64,000 nucleotides of DNA, from positions 1-64,000 of the forward strand of contig JAIVFJ010000067.1 of assembly GCA_025765615.1 (NCBI GenBank), given 5' to 3'. Under the pieces are notes generated by a model. It was given only the letters and a program-made list of their open reading frames with translations. It was not told the origin of the DNA and did not search any database. Origin of the DNA: Zopfochytrium polystomum (taxonomy: Eukaryota; Chytridiomycota; Chytridiomycetes; Chytridiales; Chytridiaceae). Each line of letters starts with the position of its first letter. The first letter of the stretch is position 1. Of this stretch, positions 21,703-33,227 are shown one piece after another. The translations under genes and the position numbers were made by a program.

Positions 21703-22186
21703 TGTTATGAATCACCCTCTGGAAACCTCTGGAACCTTCTGGAACATTCCTTCATGGAACCTTCTGGAACCTTCTGGAACATTCTAGAACATTCCTTCAT
21801 GGAACGCGCAGCTGGCGCTTTACCAGCAGGAGGCCGTGGCCATGACGGATCCCGGGCGCGCATACCCACAGCAAGACTACACCGTCGCCACCACCCCTGC
21901 CATGCATCCAGCGCTTCACCAGCCTAGCTCACCACACATCCCGCCACCTTGTGGACCCTTCTGGAACCTTCTTTGCTTTCCTGACTTGTCTTGTTGTCAT
22001 TGGTATCATTGGTATCATTGTATTACTAATTGCTCTTTCTGGAACTTTCTTTGAGTCTTGACAAGGAACACTCTCAAAAGGTATAAAAGGGGGATGGGGG
22101 ACCTGTCCCACCCCTCAAGTGAATTATTGTTTCCAATACAATCATCACTCCTCTCAGTTCCTTGTCTGCCTTGTCCTGTCCTGCCC
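21703..22186 (+). repeat. Gypsy LTR with a 141-bp coding-like insert, left arm
   Basis: Begins TGTTATGAATC and stops at CCTGCCC, about 12 bp before the normal LTR end, where the palindrome arm ends. The heat-shock block is split at about 21805-21945 by foreign GC-rich sequence. The insert is open in one frame for 47 codons (ALYQQEAVAMTDPGRAYPQQ and onward, Gln/Pro-rich). TATA and downstream parts are normal. Confidence 0.88.
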
Positions 22187-23490
22187 GGCAACACACTTCG
22201 TTGGATGATTGCCCTCAGCACACTGTACGGCTGGGACATGGAGATGATCGACATCTCCTCAGCTTACCTGTACAGGATCCTAGACATACCAATCTACATG
22301 GCACCACCACCTGGCGTATCGGTTTCCCCCAGACTAGTGTGGCTGCTGCTGAAGGGTCTCTACAGGCTGAGGCAATCAGGATGGACTTGGTATTGGCATC
22401 TAGCCCTCCACCTTCGTTCAAAAGGCTTTGCTGAGAGCCAGGCAGACCCCTGCCTCTTCTGGTGCTGGAACAAGTGCAGGCTCTGCTTCATTCTGGTGTA
22501 TGTCGACGACCTTCCACTCTTTGGTCACTGCTGCCATCAAGGAGGCTGTTGCAGACCTCAAGACGGAGTTCAAGCTTCAAGAGCTGGGAAAGCTCAGCTA
22601 CATTCTCTCAATGGAAGTCATTTGTGGTTCAAACTTCACAATTCTCCATCAGACTAACTTCCTCCTGAACTTCCTCTCGCACTTTGAGGCTAAGCACAGA
22701 CCTGTGACGCCTCGCAACGCACCACTCAAGGTAACAACCAAGCTCACCCCTCGCAACTGGCACTCCACCGACCCTAGTGAGGAGAGTGTCGACAGCACTG
22801 AGTACGTCCATGTGATTGGCAGCCTCAACTACGCTGTAACGTCAACAAGACCAGACCTGGCACTCAGTGTCAGCTTTCTTGGTTCCTTTGCTCAAGACCT
22901 GTGCATCCGGCACTGGCACAAGCTACTCAACATTGTGGGGTATGTCAAGGCCACCTCCAGTTGGACTTCGCTACAGCTCAGACAGGAACAACCAAGTTGT
23001 TGGCTATGCTGATGCATCGTACAACTCCCGCCACGACTCTCGCTCACAGATAGCATACCTGGTGCTATTAGCAGGGGGAGCCATAGCATGGAAGTCAACA
23101 AGATCAGCAACTGTCCCAACTTCATCCACAGCAGCAGAGTACATTGCACTCAGTGAGCTTGGTCAGGAACTTGAGGCCATCAACAACCTCCACCTATCAA
23201 TTCAGCATCCCCTCAAGCTACCAATCGTTGCCTATGAGGACAACACACCATCAATCCACATGACAGTTAACGACCTTCACACTGATCGTTCCAAGCAGTA
23301 CCACCACATTCGGTCACTTGTTGAGGAAGGACTTGTGCAAGTTGAGTACGTCTACTCAATTGACCAGCTTGCAGACCTCCTACCAAGCCACATGGACGTG
23401 ATATGGTCAACGAGGGCCAGACTCTACTTGGACTGGTTGACTCAACTGAGAAACCAAGACGATACCTGCAACGTCACAAGAAAATCCTAG
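22187..23490 (+). pseudogene. Second copia-type RT-RNase H relic (spacer)
   Basis: A different copia family from the one at 9.9-13.3 kb. RT: TLYGWDMEMIDISSAYL, IYMAPPPGV and VYVDDLPLFG (YVDD intact), then a frame change into ELGKLSYILSMEVI and YVHVIGSLNYAVTSTRPDL (about 22428-23012). RNase H after another frame change: GYADASYNSRHDSRSQIAYL, TSSTAAEYIALSELGQELEA and LADLLPSHMDVI (to 23490). At least two frameshifts make it inactive. The 5' part is cut off at the palindrome boundary. Confidence 0.85.
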
Positions 23491-23886
23491 AGACAAGATC
23501 AAAACGATGTGAGGAACATACTTGACAAAAGAGTATCAAGAAGAAGGAACGGAAGAACTTGGACCACGCTGCCATGTGGAAGGCGCGGCTGGCGCGCAAA
23601 GGGAAATCAGCAGGTTTGGCCCAAAAGGTAGGGGAGGACACTGGACAAACTTTCTTTACCTTTTGCCTTATTCAGCTCTTCATGTTTTCATTCCTACCCT
23701 TTTGAAGTTCACTCCTCAGCAGCATTTTCCCAGATATTTTCACTTCCTTTCCCTGCCACTTTTTCCCCAGATCAGCCAATTGATTTGGGTTTTTCATCCA
23801 AGCAGGGGCTTCAAGCACCCTTCCCAGTTTCTCACCTCTGGAGGATTTTGTTTGAGGTCTAGGAAGGGCATGTGTGCAAGGGGGAG
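23491..23886. other. Region between copia relic and its LTR
   Basis: 3' untranslated part of the second copia relic, ending in the polypurine tract AAGGGGGAG (about 23878-23886). No other feature seen. Confidence 0.5.
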
Positions 23887-24033
23887 TGTTGGAATATGCC
23901 CCTGTGTGTGACAATTGACAAGAAGAAAAAAAAAAGAATTGATCACAGACCTGACTTGTCACACCCTCCTCACAACCACACTCTCGTCCGCCTTCCACAA
24001 CTCTCTCGCTCGTCTCACTGCCGGATTTCAACA
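23887..24033 (+). repeat. 3' LTR of the second copia relic (147 bp)
   Basis: TGTTGGAATATGCC (a very common copia LTR start) directly follows a polypurine tract and ends GGATTTCAACA, giving TGTTG/CAACA terminal symmetry. The end is inferred from the termini alone because no second LTR copy is present. Confidence 0.6.
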
Positions 24034-24530
24034 AAAACAAGCATTCACATCACGAGGCGGGGAGGGACCTCGGGAGCCTTGGCGGGGCGGCCCGCTGTGG
24101 GCGCGGACCCAGGACCGGCCGATCCGGGGTCGGCAGCGTCGAATCCGATCGGGTGGGCGATCACCTGATCGATGGTGAGGCCACAGGATGGTGCCGAGGC
24201 GGCGGAGGACTCTTCCAGCATCGAGGGCGCCATCGGCGACGAACGGTTGGGGGGGCCAGGCGGTTGGAGGCCATTGTCTTGCCGCCACCTCTACACAAGC
24301 GGCGGCGCGACGGCGAGGGGCTCCGGGTGGGGTGGAGGGCATGTTGGGGGGGAAGGCCAATGACGACATAGAAAGTTCTTCCTTCTTTCTTTTCTCTTCG
24401 TCCACTTCACTCCCTTCGTCGCCTCCTTGGCCGTTCGTCGTCATGGCCAGCCCTCCCGCGCGAAGAACGTCATCGACCTCCTCGCCGAAAAGCACTTCCT
24501 CTCCCTCTTCGCAATCTAGTCACTGAGGAC
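24034..24530. other. GC-rich island, unidentified coding-like fragment
   Basis: Sharp rise in GC against its neighbours. The minus strand is open over most of it (155 codons ending at 24028), with a readable part SGLTIDQVIAHPIGFDAA-like near 24140-24230. It may be a captured host exon. I do not recognise a domain, and the plus strand is also open in places. Confidence 0.3.
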
Positions 24531-26370
24531 TGGCCCAGAGACAGGCAGACAACCAACATCGCAGGAGGAAGACTGATGGACAAGTGGCCAGCTAAACAAG
24601 TCAGTTTCTGGCCCTTTGTGGCGGACTTGATTTTGACTTGGAACCAACTCGAAATCAACTTGAAATCAAGTCGGTTCCCCAAAGTTTTAGGGATACAGCT
24701 GTAAGGAGAATCAGAGAAAAGGAAAGGAGAAAAAAGGTGAAGGACACAAACAGGACAAGGCAAGGACATAGCGTTCTTGTTCACAACATACGGCTGGTCA
24801 AGCTGTCCAAGACGCATGCCGACCGTCAAGGAGTTTTCTACCACGTTTGCGTGCGCAGCAAGGTCGTGTCCACGCGGTGGTGGGCACAACGGCGGCACTG
24901 TAGGCCATCGCTGGTCACATAGCTACCATTTTGCATCAGAAACGAATCAACTTTATTCTTTACTCATGGAAAGATGCTTCATTCACGAAGAACAATGACA
25001 TTTCTTGGCTTTTCCACCACTACCCAAGACCTGCCACCACCAGTTTTTGACTTGTCCAATCGCACCTTTCACAAAGCCTCATGTTGAAAACAACTGTTTC
25101 TAATTTTTTTTCCTGGTGCTTTACAGTAAGCCTCATCTTCAGGTTCAGACCTTTGCTTCTTGTGGAACTTGCTAAGTTGTCCTCCTCTTGAAAATGCCTT
25201 GTCAATGTTGTAAGTGGATTAAGGTCTGATATTTTTCCCAAAAATTAGTGAGGTTTTGTGAATGTATACAGAAACTTACCTGTCGCCATATGGTGGTTTT
25301 CTATCATCCAAAAAAAGACTACATTGGGGAAAGACTGTTCCAAAACCTGGGATGGAGATAAACGGCTGGTGCTTCTTGTAACAAATTCTGCAAGCCACAT
25401 GTCTGCAACAAACCCCATCACCAGAGTCAAGTAAATTGGCTGGAATTCACTCATAAGAAGCATGCAATTGAACGTGGCGCCGTGGCCCATTAATGTTAGT
25501 AAGAGGCAGGTAAAAATAGTTCAGAGGGCTCACCGCTGAAAAGGTTGCACAAACGTTTGACTTATTCTGTTGAATGGGAACCTCCGGATAGTTGATGCAA
25601 GTAACATTCTTCCACACGTTTGGTATGTTTGTGACTGAACGGACTTCTCGAATGATTGACAGAATCTTTGATGTCAGCTCCACAGGTCTTTGATAATTCA
25701 GGAGCACATCACTCGAACTACCTTAGAATAGGCCCTCCAAGCAGCTAATTGGAAGTGGCTTTCCCCAAAAAGGAATATAAAGACTACCTGCACGTAATGA
25801 AAGTTCTTCTGAACAATACTCAAAATAGATACACATGGAATTGATAACAACAAGAAAACTCAGTGAGAATATCTGACTTGATCATCCAGGTCGTTTTGTC
25901 TTGCCTCACCAAAGATGTGCGCCAGAATCATCACTAATCAATTCAAGAAGGCACACTGAAGCAGTGTCATAAGTATCCGGGTCTGACTCTTCAGGATGAA
26001 GGACTGCCAAGTGACATCCAGGCCCAGGGAAGAAGTCCTCCCAACAATATTCCTCATCATCTTCCAGTCAGCCTCAATTGATGGTAACTCGGCTGCTTTT
26101 TTGGTCATCGACGTGATTGATAAAGCATCTTCTCCATCCAACTGATCCTTCTTCCTTTCTGCTGCTTGCGCTGTTTTTTCCAAATCCTCCCCGACTGAAG
26201 CCAAAGCTGTGCCTTCACAGTCATCAAATCCATCATCGTACCATTCCTTGAGGTTATCAGTGTGCTGGACACACCTATGCCTTTTTGCAGGGCGCTATTA
26301 ACTGCTCCTGTTGTATTTGAGATTAGGTTCCTGAGATAAAAACCCTCATTTCCCACTTCTCTCTCTTATT
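24531..26370. other. AT-richer sequence, possible minus-strand gene fragment
   Basis: Minus-strand open pieces at 26204-25938, 25707-25447 and 25490-25245 look like exons of a decayed or captured gene (e.g. ELPSIEADWKMMRNIVGRTS; VTNIPNVWKNVTCINYP). No family recognised. The palindrome centre (25358) falls here, but the sequence itself is not palindromic. Confidence 0.3.
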
Positions 26371-28365
26371 CTGCAGTTGTGTTGCACCCTTGGGAGTGCC
26401 CTTCCGTTTCCCCTCGCACTGGCCTGCAGCCACACGAGTAATCGGTGCTCCCACACCGATCCTTCAGAGGATTGTCCCTCTGAATGTTCATTCTTTGTGT
26501 TTGAGACCCCTGTTAGACAGATCAGTGTAGTAGGGTTGAAACACCCCCTAGAAAACAGCCCAATAAAGTTAGTTTTAGCCTATTATTTGCTTTCCCTCAC
26601 TCTAGGGCCCAGATCCCAGGGTCAAAGGAGTGAGTATAGTCTCACACTAACACCTGCTGTGTCTACCTGGGGCCTAGGTTTGAATCCCGGGGACGGAAGC
26701 AAAACGGGGAATTGCTCTAAAAATCATCTGATAAGGACACCCCGCCCGCTCCTCCGAGGGACCCCCAGCTCGGTTAGTCATGGCCCAGTGGCTGGCTGTG
26801 GCGAGACAGCTCAAATAACAGGAAGAGCTAGCATTTCACTCAGAGAGGCAACTCTGGTGTGCTAGCTTGGGGCGTTGCGGTTAAGTTGAGTGATGCCCAT
26901 GAAAGTGGGCTATACTGACTGGTGTGACTGATGAGAGCAGCTGTCGGTGTGCTAAGCATGACTAACGTTTCACAGTGCCAAGTGTATAAGTTGTGCCCCA
27001 GTCGGGGGGTCTGAGGGTTCGACCCCCTCCTAGGTATGCAAACAAGCTGGCAACATCTGTACCCTCAACTTCCAACCCAACCTCTTTACCACTCCTCTCA
27101 CAACAGGTCCTCCCAGCCACTGCCGTCATCTCAAATACCCCTGTCTTTGGCCAACTTCGACGACAACTGCTTGTCCTCACACGCCTCTCACATCATTTTG
27201 CTCTTCTGACCAACTCAGCCTTTGCCCACATCGCCCACACTCTGACCTGTTCATTGGGAAGCCACGTTTGTTGTTCTCCACTCTGGTATTTAACCCTCTT
27301 CGGCACCCTCCCTGGCTCTGCTTGTTGCAAGCATCAACTTCAAATCCTCAGCAACACTTTGCCCACCAAAATAGTTCTACACCAACAACACCCTCAAGTC
27401 TACCCCAATGGCCTCTGTTGTTACCACAGAGCATGCCTGGCAATGCCCTGCAGCTGCTGACGCCATTACCATGATTCACAACACCTTTGCTGAAACTCTT
27501 TCCTCCTATGTTCCTCCTGCACCTCATGGTTGCTCTTCTCCCCAAGCCCGTCCCATTTACTGGCTCTCCCACCCTGAATTTCTCTTTGATCATCAATCTT
27601 GTATCAATTTTTCCTCCCTCCTTCGTGGCTTCACCCCCAATCCTTTTATGACACCTTATTTTCACGTGATAACCCTGCTGCCTCTGTCCTTAAAACCCTT
27701 GTCACCGATTTCCATCAGCTCCTTCTTGACGCTCTTCAACTCATTTGGATTCCCCATTGCGACAACACTATCTCTTGGGAGAAGTCACAGTCCATCAAGC
27801 CATCTGACAAGCGCTCCAAGCCCCACAGATCCCCTCCACCAAATTCCCAGGCCTCTCACCCACTGTCTTCTCCAATCGTCAACCTTTCCCTCCCTCCCAC
27901 TCCATCATCCCACAGAACTCGTAACAGCCCTTCACAACCCTCTCAACCTCTCTGCACCAGGTGTAGTTGGCGGCACTCCACTGACACTTGCCCAGGCATC
28001 TGGCTTTAGCGCACCAAGGCTTCTTCCAGATGGATTGACCACTACCTTGGCTGCATAAAACTTGTTGCAGGCATTATCTGGCTTCACCATGCAATAGAAC
28101 TTCCCTCACACCAACAAGCAAGAGCCACTTGTCACCCACTCCAGCTGAGCCCCCTGATGTTCACTGAGCCCACTCTGTTTGTCTCATCCCAAAATGGAAA
28201 GAAGAGCAAAAAAACTTGGCAGCGCCATCAATACTGCCGGTCGAGTCAGGCTGTGGAAGCGCCAGACACCTCCTTGGTTACGTAACTTCGAGCTTGTGGG
28301 CATGTCCTGTGGTGCTTCGCAGTCTCTACCTTCATGTATCTCGTGTTTGTGGGGTTCCGAAAGTG
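26371..28365 (+). other. Possible LINE 3'-region fragment and unassigned sequence
   Basis: From about 27000 the plus strand is open in alternating frames (27408-28058 and 27599-28009). The part FHQLLLDALQLIWIPHCD followed by SWEKSQS resembles the C-terminal tail of some fungal LINE polyproteins, and a Cys/His patch follows (CTRCSWRHSTDTCPG). The part before 27000 has no clear content. Confidence 0.3.
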
Positions 28366-28518
28366 TTAGGCGGAACTGAATGGTTAGCAGCAAGAGGCAC
28401 AAGATGGACCCGAACCTATTGTGACTGTCAGTTATCGTTCTCACGATGCCCATTGGAGAGCGAGCCACTGCCAATGCAGACCTGGGCGCTGGCTTGTGCT
28501 GATGACAAATACTCCGAG
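28366..28518 (+). repeat. Copia-family LTR fragment abutting the right arm
   Basis: TGTTAGGCGGAACTGAATGG to AAATACTCCGAG, i.e. the first 153 bp of the copia LTR. It is cut by the gypsy LTR at 28519. There is no counterpart at the left arm's inner edge. Confidence 0.88.
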
Positions 28519-29013
28519 TGTCAGGAACAGGGCAGGACAGGACAAGGCAGACAAGGAACTGAGAGGAGTGATGATTGTATTGGAAACAATAATTCACTTG
28601 AGGGGTGGGACAGGTCCCCCATCCCCCTTTTATACCTTTTGAGAGTGTTCCTTGTCAAGACTCAAAGAAAGTTCCAGAAAGAGCAATTAGTAATACAATG
28701 ATACCAATGATACCAATGACAACAAGACAAGTCAGGAAAGCAAAGAAGGTTCCAGAAGGGTCCACAAGGTGGCGGGATGTGTGGTGAGCTAGGCTGGTGA
28801 AGCGCTGGATGCATGGCAGGGGTGGTGGCGACGGTGTAGTCTTGCTGTGGGTATGCGCGCCCGGGATCCGTCATGGCCACGGCCTCCTGCTGGTAAAGCG
28901 CCAGCTGCGCGTTCCATGAAGGAATGTTCTAGAATGTTCCAGAAGGTTCCAGAAGGTTCCATGAAGGAATGTTCCAGAAGGTTCCAGAGGTTTCCAGAGG
29001 GTGATTCATAACA
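28519..29013 (-). repeat. Gypsy LTR with coding-like insert, right copy
   Basis: TGTCAGGAACAGGG...GATTCATAACA, including the terminal 12 bp missing in the left copy. The insert is at about 28771-28911. No target duplication (CCGAG versus ATGGC). It abuts the LINE reading frame at 29014. Confidence 0.9.
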
Positions 29014-31510
29014 ATGGCTGCCTCTGCTGTCACAGTTGCCAAGGTTCCTCTGCGCAAGTCGGAAGTTGCCTGGATCAAGCAAGTAAATGTGGAAGAAGCA
29101 TGCAGGGTTGCCCCCAGGGGCTTTGCCCCTGGGGAGGACGCTCTGTTTGGTGATCTTGTGTGCATTGCACCGCACGTAGTGGCTCCTGTGTTGCACAGAC
29201 TTTTCCAGTTGGTGGCCTCCCTCCAGGTGGTTCCCTCTCTGTGGTCGGTGGCCAATGTGGCCTTGGTCTACAAGCAGAAGGGGCCAAACACTGATGTTGC
29301 CAACTACAGGCCCATTTCTCTATGCTCAAGGATGAGACTGGTCTTTGAACGGGTGATTGCACCTCAAGTGGAGCGGGTTGTTGAAGGCATGATCCACAAG
29401 GCCCAGGGCGGTTTCAGGAAGAAGCAGTCCACCATGGACCAAGCATACACTCTACATGAGCTCCAGCACCTGAACCCCCGGATGCATGTGGTCTACCTTG
29501 ATATCAAGGCTGCTTATGATTGCACAAACAGGAGCCTGGTTTGGGACTCCATCTGGTATGGCAAGAATGACAAGAGCCCAGAATTCACAAGGATGCAGTT
29601 GTTGCCTATTTTAAGAGCGCTCTTTGACTTTAATGTCTGCCAGTTGCTGGTTCTTGGGGCCAAGTCTAACAGGATTGATGTGACCAGGGGATTTCTCCAA
29701 GGGACTGTGCTGTCACCCATGCTGTTCAATGTTGCCATCAACGGCCTGCCTCAGACCCTCGCCATGTCATTCAAAGACCATATGCTCTCCTTTGGTGCCA
29801 CCTCCCTGAACTCTCTGCTGTTTGCCGACGACTCTTCTGTGTTTTCCAAGGACGCGGTTGTACTTCAAAGGATGCTGGATAAGGTGTACGAGTGGTCCCT
29901 GAGGCAGGGTATGACCTTTGCGGCCAAGAAGTGTGTGGTTGGTCTCCGCCAAGGAGAATCTCCGACTAAAGATGAATGGAGTGGAGCTCCCACAGGAAGA
30001 ATCCACTGTCCAGCTGGGGCTAGTGCGCACTTGCAACGGCATTGACTTTGACGCATCCTCGGCCATGAGAGTGAAGAAGACGGAGAGGATGCTGGCCTTT
30101 TTGGCCTCTCAGGGTTTCAATGGCTGGGGGTTTTGGCCCATCAACTCATACAGGGTGTGCATGTGTTTCCTGAGGCCGATGATGGAGTATGGCTTTGCAC
30201 TTAGGCCTTTGACTCAGACCCAGCTTGCCTCAGCTCAGACATTGCAGGAGAAGTGTTTGCGCCAGGCGCTCTCCCTTGGAAAGACGTGCTCAAAGGCAGC
30301 CCTGCACCCGATCTTTGGAGTGGTGCCTGTGGCAGACAGGAACATGATGCTGAACGCCAGATATTTTTTCAGACTGCACCACACATGTGATGCTCTCAAC
30401 ACAACTGCTCAGATGTACAGACACATGGTGGAGAAGTTGGGCACAGGGAGGATGCACAAGGTTGCTCTGGAGGAACTGAAGGCGCAATCATCTCCTACAG
30501 GGGTGGCAAGGGCGCTTGAGGTACTGGCCCATATGGTGCCCTGTCAGATTATCTGATCTGGGGCAGCCTTCAACAGGAAGTGGCTGAGGCACTTGTTGAT
30601 GTGGTTGGCTGGAACTGTGACCTTTCACCAGGACTGCGCCAAGTGTGGGGCAAAGTGTGTACGCAGAAGCACATCCTGAGCTTCAAACCGACGGCTGAGC
30701 AGGATGCGCTGAATATCTCCTGTGTGGACTTGGCGTAGCGCACTCTGGTGTTCTGGGCGCCTTACAGCGCTTCAGACCAGGACAAGATTTCAAGGAAGAT
30801 GCGGATTGAGTCCAAGAAGATGGGGATGAGGCTGGCACGGAGGATAGCTTCCATGTGCATTGAGTGCGGAGGACTGAAGAATTTCACAGATGTGTCAGAG
30901 GCAACGGTGGAGGAGGAGGCGGATGCGCTGGTGGAGTCTGGGAGTTTGGATGACTGGAGGCTGACTGTGCAGGAGAGACAGGCTGCAGCGCGTGTGCGCA
31001 AGCTCGCGCGCGCAGTTGTTATCACCACCCACGACCCTGTGCGCAACGCTAAGTTCCGGGAGATGAAGGAGAAAGTGGCAGAAGAAGGAGAGTGAGGGGG
31101 GTGGACGGAAAGGTGGACGGACATGGGTGGATCGACTCTGAGACGGACAGTGCAGCTGGTGCTGGGTGATCTGAATGAGTGTCCTTAGTTGCAGTTGATG
31201 TTTACCTCATATGTTATCTTTGTTTTTCCTTGTTGTCCTTCCCTCCTAGATTTGTGTGACCTTGTGTGGACCTTTCCTATTGTTTCGTGGTTTACTTCCC
31301 CTTCTTTGCTCTCTTCACCCCTTCCACTGACCTCTTCCTGGTACTCTTTGTCCCTTCCTGCTGTTTCACACTTGGACATTCTTCGCCTTTCCTCAGACTG
31401 TGTTTAACTTTATACCAAGTTGCAGATTCCTCACCTCGTCGCTCGCCCCCTTGGGGGCTGAGCACCGGGGTTGGCAGCGAATAAATCCCCCGGTGAAAAG
31501 TTAGGGTTAG
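29014..31510 (+). pseudogene. Non-LTR retrotransposon (LINE) 3' half, right copy
   Basis: Identical in content to the left copy: RT 29014 to about 29926 with FADD, frameshift near 29935, post-RT part 29918-30556, then an in-frame stop and broken frames, and a final open part 30748-31095. The 3' UTR contains the GC hairpin near 31446-31462 and AATAAA at 31480-31485, and ends at GGTGAAAAG with TTAGGGTTAG at 31501-31510. The first Met of the RT frame is the base after the LTR, so this start is a product of the junction and not the original one. Confidence 0.85.
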
Positions 31511-32215
31511 ATCGCCGCTCTGGTGGTGCGATTTGACGACGTCCAGCTTCAGCGACTCGATGGCTAGGATGCGCTGGAAGGATCGACAGACGGTCGAAAG
31601 TGTATAGTTCGAGGCGGCGTGCGGCAGCCAAGAGCAGGATCGACTGGAGCAGCTCGTCATGGAAACGTTGCCACGCCGTCGGGGAGCTGCAGAAACAACG
31701 AGCTGTGGACACGTTTCGACAAGAATACAGGGACACAATTGCATTTGCTTGGAAACAACTGCCTGACGCGGAATGTTTCTGTCAACAACCACACAGTTCT
31801 TTGTTTGTCACCAGTGATGTGTCCCCTCGCTGCCTGTCACTTACGGAGACAGGCCTCTCTGAAGGCCTTTCCATTCCACTTATGTCCTGACAAAAACAGT
31901 TGATGGATGGTGGCGCCCTTTGTCAACACAAAAATCCCAATATGGTTGTTTTCCGGAGACGGGAAACAACTGCCAAACACTGGGCTCCAGACTGACTCTT
32001 CTCTTCAATTAAAACTGCTGAAGGAGAAAAGCTTGTCTCTGAACAGACATGTCTCTGTTTGGAACATTCCATTTTCGATTGTTTCTGTAGCTCCCTGGTT
32101 GTGACGTGATGTCGTTCAGCACCATCACCTCTTTGATGCAGGCCGGTGTGGCCGCCAGTCTGGTCTGTGCGTGTGCTGTGCGTGCGTGCGTTCGTGCGTG
32201 TGTGTGTGAGTGTGT

Positions 32216-32257
<42 letters not shown>

Positions 32258-33060
32258 ACTGTGTGTGTGTGACTGTGTGTGTGTCTAGTGCCGTGTGTGC
32301 GCGGGTGTGCGTGGGTGTGCGTGGACAACGAGAAGAAGCGTGCGACTTCGTGACTGCAAATCGCTCCACACACACACACACACTTAACCTCCTCCCCCTC
32401 AAACTCACAGGAAGTGACTTTTTCGGACGGCCGCATCATCGAACTCGGACGCGATGAAGGTGAAGACGAAGGCGTCGACGGCGATGAACTTGATGACGGC
32501 GTCGACGTCGACGGCGAATACGCTGAGAGCGCTGCGCCCTCCCTCGAAATCAAAGTTGAAGATACCACCTTTGAAACACGATCGCTCAATTCCGTCGAAG
32601 TTCCGTTCCCCAACCCGTGCTCTGGCTCCAATTTGAAAGTAGCAGTGCGAGGAGTCTGCTCTAATAACTTCGACTGCCAAGTTGGGCTCTATGTCTTCAT
32701 GCTCGCTGAGGAGACTAGTTTAGAGACATTCTATGTGACGCTCGGCACCGAGATGCTGGAAGTGAAGTGGTGTTTGGGAGATGGTGCGGGCCGTAGAGGT
32801 GGCGGAGATGAGATGAGGAAGGAGGAGGCAACAAACCCAAAACGGTCACGACCCCTTCAATGGCAATGACCGCTCTCATGGGAATGCAGGCGCCAGCGAC
32901 GCCGGCTGGCGTAGGCCGTTTGTTGACGATGGCGCCAACCACAGCCACTTTCACGGGAACGTAGGCAGAAGTGGTGCTGACTACAATTTCGGACATTTCT
33001 CTCGGTTTTTTGAGGGGACAGATGGGGTGGGAAATGGGCCGTGGGAGGAGGCTGCCCGTG
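31511..33060. other. Unidentified fragments and CA/GT microsatellite, right arm
   Basis: Mirror of 17656-19205. It holds the GT microsatellite (32166-32316) and the 151-residue plus-strand open frame 32414-32869 (acidic run then VPFPNPCSG, CQVGLYVFMLAEET). No recognised domain on either strand. Confidence 0.35.
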
Positions 33061-33227
33061 TGGGCAAAGAGAGCTTGCATGACTGAACCAATCTATTTGG
33101 AGTTTTGGTCAACTTTGTCCCTTCCTTCTGCAATCTTGATGCACTGACCACTGACTTTTTCCTTCATTTCTTTTTCATTTTTCTTATTTTTCATGCTTGC
33201 CCACTTGCACATTGCAACTGTGTGCAG

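Larger units (their letters stand above)
13827..22186 (+). repeat. Left arm of an 8.36-kb inverted repeat (palindrome)
   Basis: The reverse complement of 28530-36889. Mirror positions sum to 50716 at every landmark checked (Tc1 ends, solo LTR ends, LRR exons, LINE stop, LTR junctions), so there is no net indel across the arm. The single difference I found by eye is G at 13927 against T at 36789 (expected C). The outer limit lies in a copia LTR and the inner limit in a gypsy LTR (CCTGCCC, then GGCAAC). Confidence 0.93.

Noticed and set aside
26660..27030. tRNA gene or tRNA-derived SINE (TGGCCCAGTGG A-box-like, GGGTTCGACCCC B-box-like)
   Set aside because: The boxes are about 230 bp apart and no cloverleaf can be drawn around either; GGTTTGAATCCC near 26678 has no partner upstream.
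29014..29030. ATG at 29014 as the true start of the LINE protein
   Set aside because: It abuts the gypsy LTR end directly, so the upstream coding part is missing; the apparent start is an accident of the junction.
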